From positions 1-14,936 of the forward strand of contig SHZL01000033.1 in NCBI GenBank assembly GCA_009692275.1: a stretch of 14,936 nt of DNA. Reading direction: 5' to 3'. This stretch comes from Lysobacterales bacterium. GTDB taxonomy: Bacteria; Pseudomonadota; Gammaproteobacteria; Xanthomonadales; SZUA-36. A program made the position numbers and the translations under genes. The notes beneath the pieces are model-generated. The model did not search any database, had not been told where the DNA came from, and saw only the letters and a program-made list of their open reading frames with translations. This document shows, piece after piece, positions 7,935 to 12,941 of this stretch (the stretch's first letter is position 1; each line of letters opens with the position of its first letter).

Positions 7935-8503
7935 CAGCCTGCCTTTTGCATCAGCAGTTTGAATCGTACATCTACAGCATGCGCGATTGAGGAGTCGCTT
8001 TCCCACTCGCCAGTGCCAATTCCGAAATCCAGCCGTGAGAGAGTGACCTTGCCACTCAGTTCCATTCGGTCGCCTTCGATGGATATATTCAATGGCAGAA
8101 CCAGTTCCCGTGCCACGCCCTTTATTGATACCTGGCCTTGAGCAAGGAATTCCTGCTTTCCGGTCTGGCGGAACATCGTGCTGTTAAAATCAGCCTGTGG
8201 GTAGGCTGCCGAGTCAAACCAGGTCTTTTCAGAAATGGCCTCATCCAGATCAGCGCTTGACATGGTTGCCGAACGGACATCGATAATGACGCGAAGCGAA
8301 GAGGTATCGATACTTTCTGCTTCGAATCCTAATTCCGCGCTGAATGCTTCAAACTTACCCGTGGACTCTGCTCCTTCAAAAGTTACGACGAACTCCAGTG
8401 AGCTGTCCGCGGTTATTGAGCGCCATTTTGCGGCAAAAACAGGAGCGGTAAGGCTCATTGCCAGCACGGCAAACATGACTCTCACTGAGATGGTGTGACT
8501 CAC
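7934..8503 (-). CDS. Periplasmic YceI-family protein
   Basis: A secreted protein of 189 residues, the usual YceI size. The N-terminus is a Sec signal peptide: MSHTISVR, then a hydrophobic MFAVLAMSLTA, with likely cleavage after VFA (residues 22-24). The rest shows YceI lipocalin-like barrel features: SLEFVVTFEGAESTGKFEAF, the DLDEAI..KTWFDSAAYPQADF block (the family's KxxxFDxxxYPxxxF pattern), VSIKGVARELVLP, and a late strand with SRLDFGIGTGEW. The GTG start at 8503 overlaps the cytochrome b561 stop (GTGA) and supplies the basic residue a signal peptide needs; ATG at 8476 would lose it. YceI proteins bind polyisoprenoid chains such as ubiquinone, and b561-YceI pairs are common (E. coli yceJ-yceI). 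The ligand here is inferred only from the family. Confidence 0.88.
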   Translation of the reverse strand: MSHTISVRVMFAVLAMSLTAPVFAAKWRSITADSSLEFVVTFEGAESTGKFEAFSAELGFEAESIDTSSLRVIIDVRSATMSSADLDEAISEKTWFDSAAYPQADFNSTMFRQTGKQEFLAQGQVSIKGVARELVLPLNISIEGDRMELSGKVTLSRLDFGIGTGEWESDSSIAHAVDVRFKLLMQKAG

Positions 8504-9051
8504 GGGCTTTCTTGCCAGCCGAGCATTCGCTTCAAGGTGGTATCACGACGGTAGAAGTGATGCCACAAGGCAGCGGCAACATGAACGCAAAGCAAGACCA
8601 ACAATAGCGTCACCAGTTGGTTATGCCAGAATTCAAAAACACGGCCCAGGCCCGCATCCGGTTTCAGCAGGTTTGGCCACGGAACCACGCGGAACAACCG
8701 GAACGGAATGTTTTTCGCCGAATTCATCAACCAGCCGCTCATAGGGATGGCGATCACCAGGCCATACAGCCCCGCATGGCTCAGTCTGGAGGCGGACCGG
8801 ACCCACGCGGCAGTGCCAGGCAGGGGATTGGGTGCAGGGTTGATCCATGCCCATACAAGCCGGGCTGACATGAGTAACAGCAAGCTTATACCAATGGATT
8901 TATGCCACATCATGAGGTTCAGCTTCTCTGGTGACCGTTCCAGAGCATTGGCATACCGCCCCAGCAAGACCTGGCCCATTAGCAACGCAGCCATGATCCA
9001 ATGCAGGTACCGGGATATTCTTCCCCAGCTTGCGGTCGTATTACGTAGCAT
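8500..9051 (-). CDS. Cytochrome b561 family protein (YceJ/CybB-like)
   Basis: A four-helix inner-membrane di-heme b cytochrome of 183 residues that probably passes electrons between quinol and a periplasmic partner. Hydrophobic segments lie at about 18-31, 53-70, 93-109 and 145-166. Candidate heme ligands are His17 (RYLHW), His50 (MWHKSIG), His92 (SHAGLYG) and His157 or His164 (VHVAAALWHH). SRYLHWIMAALL and WHKSIGISLLLL are hallmarks of the bacterial b561 family. The C-terminus is basic (YRRDTTLKRML), as expected for a cytoplasmic tail. It is the first gene of a three-gene overlapping set with two YceI-type genes, so it likely heads an operon whose promoter lies in the gap before prpD. The ATG at 9051 has only a weak ribosome-binding site. 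Confidence 0.9.
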   Translation of the reverse strand: MLRNTTASWGRISRYLHWIMAALLMGQVLLGRYANALERSPEKLNLMMWHKSIGISLLLLMSARLVWAWINPAPNPLPGTAAWVRSASRLSHAGLYGLVIAIPMSGWLMNSAKNIPFRLFRVVPWPNLLKPDAGLGRVFEFWHNQLVTLLLVLLCVHVAAALWHHFYRRDTTLKRMLGWQESP

Positions 9052-9119
9052 AAATCACTTACCCGTTAAACCTCAGAAAACTATAGCATGCTGCGCATTT
9101 GCTGAAATATATGTTTGGG

Positions 9120-9144
9120 AGCAATGCGGAATTGCTTCCAATTC
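9120..9144. repeat. Two overlapping inverted repeats in the b561/prpD gap
   Basis: AGCAAT (9120-9125) pairs with ATTGCT (9131-9136), and GAATTG (9129-9134) pairs with CAATTC (9139-9144). The two stems share bases, so only one can form at a time. They lie upstream of the proposed prpD -10 element and could be an operator or chance. Confidence 0.4.
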
Positions 9145-9200
9145 AGTCGCGTTGAACTCAACCCGCACAAAACCATTTCGTCAGTGCGGGGGCAGTCGCG

Positions 9201-9206
9201 TAATAT
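9201..9206 (+). promoter_or_regulatory. Possible -10 element of prpD
   Basis: TAATAT stands 36 bases before the prpD ATG, in the 190-base divergent gap between the b561 gene and prpD. The -35 candidate (TTCGTC, 9177-9182, spacer 18) is weak. GAGAGAGA (9227-9234) is the prpD ribosome-binding site, seven bases before the ATG. I saw no convincing promoter for the opposite-strand operon. Confidence 0.35.
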
Positions 9207-9241
9207 AGCCGTTTCGTTCAATCAGTGAGAGAGACTTACCC

Positions 9242-10690
9242 ATGTCACATGTTGGAATCCGAACCACGCAACGACCCAATCCCGACCAGGTCCTGGTCGA
9301 CATTGCCGACTATGTCTGTGAATACGACATCACGAGCGAGGAAGCCTATTCAACTGCGCGTTATTGCCTCATGGACAGCCTGGCTTGCGCAATGTTGGCA
9401 ATGAAGTTTCCCGGGTGTACCCGCTTGCTTGGCCCTATGGTTCCAGGCGCTGAGATGCTTAACGGCGCCCGGGTTCCAGGCACGTCTTTTCAGTTGGAGC
9501 CAGCGCAGGCCGCATTCAACCTGGGTGTCCTTATTCGCTACCTTGATTTCAACGATACCTGGTTGGCAGCCGAGTGGGGCCATCCCTCGGATAATCTCGG
9601 TGCAATTCTTGCGGTGGCAGATCACGTATCGCACAGGAATATTTCAGGGGGGAAAGCGCCTCTCACCATGCGGCACGTTCTGGCTGCAATGATCAAGGCA
9701 CATGAAATCCAGGGAATACTGGCCTTGGAAAATAGTTTCAACCGGGTTGGCCTGGACCACGTCCTGTTGGTCAGGGTAGCCTCAACAGCTGTTGTAACCC
9801 GAATGCTGGGCGGGACCAGGGACCAGGTCATTGACGCTGTTTCTAATGCCTGGATTGATGGTGGTGCGTTACGTACATATCGGCACGCACCCAACACAGG
9901 TTCGCGAAAAAGTTGGGCAGCAGGCGACGCATGTCGCCGGGCCGTAACCCTGGCGCTGTTGGTGCTGCGAGGAGAGATGGGCTACCCGTCCGCGCTAACC
10001 GCGGGGGTCTGGGGATTTTACGACGTCCTGTTCAAAGGCAAGCCATTTCAATTCCAACGCCCGTATGGCAGCTATGTGATGGAAAACGTGCTGTTCAAAA
10101 TCTCCTTCCCGGCCGAATTCCATGCGCAAACCGCAGTGGAGTGCGCCATGACCTTGCACCCGAAGGTTAAAGACAGGATTGACGAAATTCAAAGAATCAC
10201 TATCGAAACGCAGGAAGCAGGGTCTCGAATAATCGACAAAACCGGGCCCCTCGACAATTATGCAGATCGTGACCATTGCATCCAGTACATGGTAGCGGCC
10301 CCACTCATTTTTGGAGCTCTTACTGCTCAGAGCTATAACGACGATGTGGCTGCAGATCCGCGGATTGATGCCCTGAGAGAAAAGATGGAAGTCAGTGAAA
10401 ACGAAAAATTCACGACGGAGTATTTTGATCCGCAAAAGCGGGGTATCGGGAATGCCGTCCAGGTATTTTTCAAGGATGGAAGCAGCACCGAGAGGGTGGA
10501 GGTAAGTTATCCAATCGGCCATCGCCGCCGGCGTGGCGACGGCATCCCCCTGCTTGTGGACAAATTCCGCGGAGCTGTCGCAGCCCATTTTGGGCCAGCT
10601 CGCGCCAGTGAGATTGAGGGTGTGTGTTCATCGCAAGATGAGTTGGAACGGATGCCGGTTCCCGATTTTGTGGACGAATGGGTAAAGTAG
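9242..10690 (+). CDS. prpD: 2-methylcitrate dehydratase PrpD
   Basis: Dehydrates 2-methylcitrate to 2-methyl-cis-aconitate in the methylcitrate cycle; cofactor-free MmgE/PrpD family, cytosolic. It has 482 residues against 483 in E. coli, and is nearly colinear with it. Identical or nearly identical blocks include RYLDFNDTWLAAEWGHPSD (99-117), MIKAHEIQGILALENSFNRV (about 150-169), TYRHAPNTGSRKSWAAGDA, the PYGSYVMENVLFKISFPAEF block, IIDKTGPLDNYADRDHCIQY, and a C-terminal YPIGHRRRRGDGIPLLVDKF. This is true PrpD and not an AcnD/PrpF substitute. It has its own gap and ribosome-binding site. It is separated from mdh-prpBC by a three-gene operon on the other strand, so it is probably expressed from its own promoter. 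A strong terminator follows. Confidence 0.97.
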   Translation: MSHVGIRTTQRPNPDQVLVDIADYVCEYDITSEEAYSTARYCLMDSLACAMLAMKFPGCTRLLGPMVPGAEMLNGARVPGTSFQLEPAQAAFNLGVLIRYLDFNDTWLAAEWGHPSDNLGAILAVADHVSHRNISGGKAPLTMRHVLAAMIKAHEIQGILALENSFNRVGLDHVLLVRVASTAVVTRMLGGTRDQVIDAVSNAWIDGGALRTYRHAPNTGSRKSWAAGDACRRAVTLALLVLRGEMGYPSALTAGVWGFYDVLFKGKPFQFQRPYGSYVMENVLFKISFPAEFHAQTAVECAMTLHPKVKDRIDEIQRITIETQEAGSRIIDKTGPLDNYADRDHCIQYMVAAPLIFGALTAQSYNDDVAADPRIDALREKMEVSENEKFTTEYFDPQKRGIGNAVQVFFKDGSSTERVEVSYPIGHRRRRGDGIPLLVDKFRGAVAAHFGPARASEIEGVCSSQDELERMPVPDFVDEWVK

Positions 10691-10704
10691 GCTGATTTCG
10701 TGAA

Positions 10705-10742
10705 CCAAACAAAAGGCCGCTGCGTAGCGGCCTGTTGTTTGG
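10705..10742. terminator. Bidirectional intrinsic terminator between prpD and rho
   Basis: A long hairpin: CCAAACAA (10705-10712) pairs with TTGTTTGG (10735-10742), and AGGCCGCT (10714-10721) pairs with AGCGGCCT (10726-10733). There is one internal A/G mismatch and a four-base GCGT loop. The G+C-rich core is flanked by A-rich sequence on the left and T-rich on the right, so it can stop transcripts of prpD (+) and of rho (-). Confidence 0.85.
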
Positions 10743-10769
10743 CAATCAGCCAGTACCAGTGTCCAGAGG

Positions 10770-12026
10770 CTATCGTTTCATGAAGCTGAAAAACTCTTCG
10801 TTGGTCTTGGTTGCCTTCATCTTATCCAGCATGAACTCAATTGCCTGCGCTTCATCCATGGGGTGGAGCAGCTTGCGAAGAATCCACATTTTCTGCAACT
10901 GATCCGAGCTGATCATAAGCTCCTCACGTCGCGTGCCTGATCGGTTAATATCAATCGCGGGATAGGTGCGTCGTTCTGCGATACGCCGGTTAAGGTGGAT
11001 TTCCATGTTACCCGTTCCCTTGAATTCCTCGTAGATTACCTCGTCCATTTTGGAGCCGGTATCTACGAGAGCCGTGGCGATAATGGTGAGCGAACCACCT
11101 TCCGTAACGTTACGCGCGGCCCCAAAAAATCTTTTGGGTCTTTGCAGGGCATTGGCATCAACACCACCAGTTAAAACCTTCCCGGAAGATGGAGCAACCG
11201 TGTTATAGGCTCTGGCGAGGCGTGTAATGGAATCAAGCAGGATAACGACATGTAGTTTGTGTTCAACCAGGCGTTTCGCCCGTTCAATTACCATTTCAGC
11301 TACCTGGACATGGCGCGAGGCAGGTTCATCAAAAGTGCTTGAAATAACCTCCGCGTTCACTGAGCGCTGCATTTCCGTGACTTCTTCAGGCCTCTCATCT
11401 ATCAACAGGATGATCATTCTGCAATCCGGGCTGTTGGCGCGGATGCTGGTCGCAATGTTCTGCAGCATAATGGTTTTGCCCGCTTTTGGCGGAGATACGA
11501 TCAGGCCACGCTGGCCTTTCCCGATGGGGGAGACCAGGTCAATGATGCGGGCAGTGATGTCTTCCGTGCTGCCATTCCCTCGCTCCAATTTGAAGGCTTC
11601 GGTAGGGAATTCGGGAGTCAGATTTTCAAACAGAATTTTGCTCTTGGCGGCTTCCGGCGGTTCATAGTTGATTTCCTGTACCTTCAACAGGGCGAAGTAT
11701 CTCTCGCTGTCTTTTGGCGGCCGGATCTTGCCGGAGACCATGTCCCCGGTGCGCAATGCAAATCGCCTGATCTGGCTGGGTGAAACATAAATGTCATCGG
11801 GGCCAGCCAGGTAAGAACTGTCGGCCGAGCGCAAAAAGCCGAATCCATCCTGGAGGATTTCCACTACGCCGTCGCCGAAAATGCTCTCTCCGCCCTTGGC
11901 GTGAGCTTTGAGAATGGAAAATATGACGTCTTGTTTGCGCGAGCGCGCTACGCCCTCGAGCCCCATCTCGTTGGCGATCTGCAGAAGTTCGGAGACAGGT
12001 TTCTGTTTGAGTTCAGTCAGGTTCAT
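10770..12026 (-). CDS. rho: Transcription termination factor Rho
   Basis: A homohexameric RNA-dependent ATPase and helicase that ends transcription at unstructured C-rich RNA. It has 418 residues (E. coli 419). The N-terminal helical domain MNLTELKQKPVSELLQIANE leads into the cold-shock-like primary RNA site with GFGFLR (61-66) and DDIYVSPSQIRRF. The ATPase core has Walker A SPPKAGKT (178-185), LLIDERPEEVTEM, Walker B VVILLDS, the Q-loop region LTGGVDANALQRPKRFFGAA, and an R-loop LVDTGSKMDE. The C-terminus TNEEFFSFMKR is typical. ATG 12026 gives the standard N-terminus, but its ribosome-binding site is weak. It lies downstream of trxA on the same strand, the usual gammaproteobacterial order, after a 332-base leader. 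In E. coli rho is autoregulated by attenuation in its leader. Confidence 0.98.
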   Translation of the reverse strand: MNLTELKQKPVSELLQIANEMGLEGVARSRKQDVIFSILKAHAKGGESIFGDGVVEILQDGFGFLRSADSSYLAGPDDIYVSPSQIRRFALRTGDMVSGKIRPPKDSERYFALLKVQEINYEPPEAAKSKILFENLTPEFPTEAFKLERGNGSTEDITARIIDLVSPIGKGQRGLIVSPPKAGKTIMLQNIATSIRANSPDCRMIILLIDERPEEVTEMQRSVNAEVISSTFDEPASRHVQVAEMVIERAKRLVEHKLHVVILLDSITRLARAYNTVAPSSGKVLTGGVDANALQRPKRFFGAARNVTEGGSLTIIATALVDTGSKMDEVIYEEFKGTGNMEIHLNRRIAERRTYPAIDINRSGTRREELMISSDQLQKMWILRKLLHPMDEAQAIEFMLDKMKATKTNEEFFSFMKR

Positions 12027-12094
12027 GGAATTATCGATACTCTTTGACGAAAGACGGGTAAGTTGATTGGAAGTTTCTCAGGTTGATTGAGCAT
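12023..12094 (-). CDS. Possible rho leader peptide (23 codons)
   Basis: A short ORF begins at ATG 12094 and stops at TGA 12025-12023, which overlaps the rho ATG as ATGA. Its 23 codons run through the C-rich leader; the peptide starts MLNQPEKLPINLP and ends RVSIIP. No clear ribosome-binding site precedes it (GGGTGC only). E. coli has a leader ORF, rhoL, before rho, but this peptide does not resemble it. It could be a translated leader coupled to rho, or a chance ORF. Confidence 0.25.
   Translation of the reverse strand: MLNQPEKLPINLPVFRQRVSIIP
12062..12089 (-). repeat. CAATCAAC pair, 20-base period, in the rho leader
   Basis: CAATCAAC occurs at 12089-12082 and again at 12069-12062 on the minus strand, exactly 20 bases apart, in A/C-rich sequence with little pairing potential. 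Spaced C-containing unstructured motifs suit Rho primary-site binding, but the repeat is short. Confidence 0.4.
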
Positions 12095-12166
12095 GCACCC
12101 GGAAAGGGGTAAGTGAAAGTTGAGATTAAACAGTTCGGCCGGTAGCAGGTAACGTGCTCCCGGAAA
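12092..12166 (-). repeat. Imperfect 14-base direct repeat in the rho leader
   Basis: On the minus strand TTTCCGGGAGCACG (12166-12153) recurs as TTTCCGGGTGCATG (12105-12092), 12 of 14 identical and 61 bases apart. The second copy ends in the ATG of the small leader ORF. Confidence 0.5.
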
Positions 12167-12190
12167 CGATTATCAAAGCTCTGCGTTTAG

Positions 12191-12215
12191 CTGGCTCGTT
12201 CTATTTACGAACCAG
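12191..12215 (-). other. Hairpin in the rho leader
   Basis: CTGGTTCGT (12215-12207) and ACGAGCCAG (12199-12191) on the minus strand form a nine-base-pair stem with one U-G pair and a seven-base loop. On the plus strand the same position would be a C-A mismatch, which favours a structure in the rho leader RNA. No U-run follows, so it is not an intrinsic terminator for trxA. Confidence 0.45.
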
Positions 12216-12358
12216 TTTTAAATAAGGGAAGATTGCTTGCCGGGCCAGAAGTACGGCCTGAATGGTGTAAAACTATCACGATATTATTGCAACGTCCAGT
12301 CATTCACTCCGGATCAGGCAACCGACATATCGTTTCTATGGCAGCTTGGCTTGTAGTA

Positions 12359-12685
12359 TCAGACGACCTCGTCGACAAATGCCTTGAGTTGGCCCTTGGT
12401 GAGCGCGCCCACTTTGGTTGCCTGCACCTTGCCGTCTTTAAATATCATGAGCGTGGGGATTCCCCGGATGCTGTAGTTCTGCGGTGTCACGTTGTTGCTG
12501 TCAATGTCCATCTTGGCAACTTTCAGGCGACCGCCATATTCACTGGCAATTTCTTCAACGATAGGACCAATCATCTTGCAAGGTCCACACCATTCTGCCC
12601 AGTAATCCACAAGTACCGGCCCACTCGCCTGGAGAACTTCCTGTGCAAAGCTCGCGTCTGTTACATGGGTTATTTTGTCGCTCAA
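12359..12685 (-). CDS. trxA: Thioredoxin 1
   Basis: A small cytosolic disulfide reductase that donates electrons to ribonucleotide reductase, methionine sulfoxide reductase and other partners. It has 108 residues (E. coli 109). The active site is YWAEWCGPCKM, with Cys33 and Cys36. DYWAEWCGPCKMIGPIVEEI, the cis-proline loop RGIPTLMIFKDG and the C-terminal VGALTKGQLKAFVDEV are all typical. The frame is open upstream to a GTG at 12718. TTG 12685 is the better start: it reproduces the E. coli N-terminus (MSDKI.H.TD) and has GGAG seven bases ahead. The in-frame ATG at 12712 has no proper spacing to a ribosome-binding site. It is upstream of rho on the same strand and divergent from rhlB, a standard gammaproteobacterial arrangement. 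Confidence 0.96.
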   Translation of the reverse strand: MSDKITHVTDASFAQEVLQASGPVLVDYWAEWCGPCKMIGPIVEEIASEYGGRLKVAKMDIDSNNVTPQNYSIRGIPTLMIFKDGKVQATKVGALTKGQLKAFVDEVV

Positions 12686-12692
12686 GGTTTTT

Positions 12693-12696
12693 CTCC
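12693..12696 (-). promoter_or_regulatory. Ribosome-binding site deciding the trxA TTG start
   Basis: GGAG on the minus strand lies seven bases before TTG 12685. No ATG gives both a good ribosome-binding site and the conserved thioredoxin N-terminus. Confidence 0.7.
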
Positions 12697-12745
12697 AGAT
12701 TTCGCGACGCATCTCCACTGGTACACAGGAGGCAGCGCGGTTAAT

Positions 12746-12922
12746 ATGTTCAACGTGAAGGACCCGGAATGCAGTACTTCGAAAGCCAGGTTCTCATTTC
12801 AGCTCAATTGCCAGACTATATCAAGGCGCGGGCAAAAGTTTTCAAGCCAGGCCGCCAGTATTTTTCGCCATCCACCCCAAACCAGTTTTCCAGGCTGGTT
12901 TATATATACGGATAGTATATGA
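12746..12922 (+). CDS. Possible small ORF before rhlB (58 codons)
   Basis: In the 233-base gap between trxA and rhlB an ORF runs from ATG 12746 to TGA 12920-12922, overlapping the rhlB ATG as ATGA. A perfect AGGAGG (12727-12732) lies upstream, but 13 bases from the ATG, farther than usual. The peptide is polar and Ser/Gln/Phe-rich, without a recognisable domain, signal peptide or membrane segment. The same frame stays open backwards through trxA, so the openness is not strong evidence. It is of interest mainly because rhlB itself has only a weak ribosome-binding site. Confidence 0.2.
   Translation: MFNVKDPECSTSKARFSFQLNCQTISRRGQKFSSQAASIFRHPPQTSFPGWFIYTDSI
12879..12901. repeat. Inverted repeat upstream of rhlB
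   Basis: AAACCAG (12879-12885) and CTGGTTT (12895-12901) form a perfect seven-base inverted repeat with a nine-base spacer, 17 bases before the rhlB start. The A/T-rich TATATATA (12901-12908) follows directly. It could be an operator in the trxA/rhlB divergent region or a hairpin in the rhlB leader. Confidence 0.45.
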
Positions 12923-12941
12923 CCCAGAAGCAAACCAACAA
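12914..12941 (-). promoter_or_regulatory. Possible promoter for trxA
   Basis: On the minus strand TTGTTG (12941-12936), a 16-base spacer and TATACT (12919-12914) form a weak sigma-70-like pair reaching into the start of rhlB. Transcripts would have a leader of about 220 bases before trxA. The -35 matches at only three positions, so this is tentative. Confidence 0.3.

Larger units (their letters stand above)
12027..12358 (-). promoter_or_regulatory. rho leader region (rut-like, repeats, hairpin)
   Basis: 332 bases without a recognised gene between trxA and rho. Read on the minus strand, no U-tract terminator follows trxA, so read-through into rho is possible. GATAAT (12174-12169) is a weak possible -10 element with a poor -35. 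The last 94 bases before rho hold 29 C and 12 G by my count, including CTTTCACTTACCCCTTTCC, and resemble an unstructured C-rich Rho-loading site. By analogy with E. coli this would serve Rho autoregulation. Direct repeats, a hairpin and a small ORF inside it are listed separately. Confidence 0.5.

Noticed and set aside
7935..8006. Upstream extension of the YceI-like lipoprotein
   Set aside because: It would bury the lipoprotein signal peptide behind 24 residues and overlap the preceding gene by 73 bases.
9995..10588. 197-codon minus-strand ORF over prpD
   Set aside because: Antisense shadow of a gene colinear with E. coli PrpD.
12233..12922. 229-codon plus-strand ORF across the rho leader and trxA
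   Set aside because: Mostly antisense to the clear trxA gene, with no domain-like composition. Only its last 58 codons lie outside trxA, and they are discussed as a small ORF.
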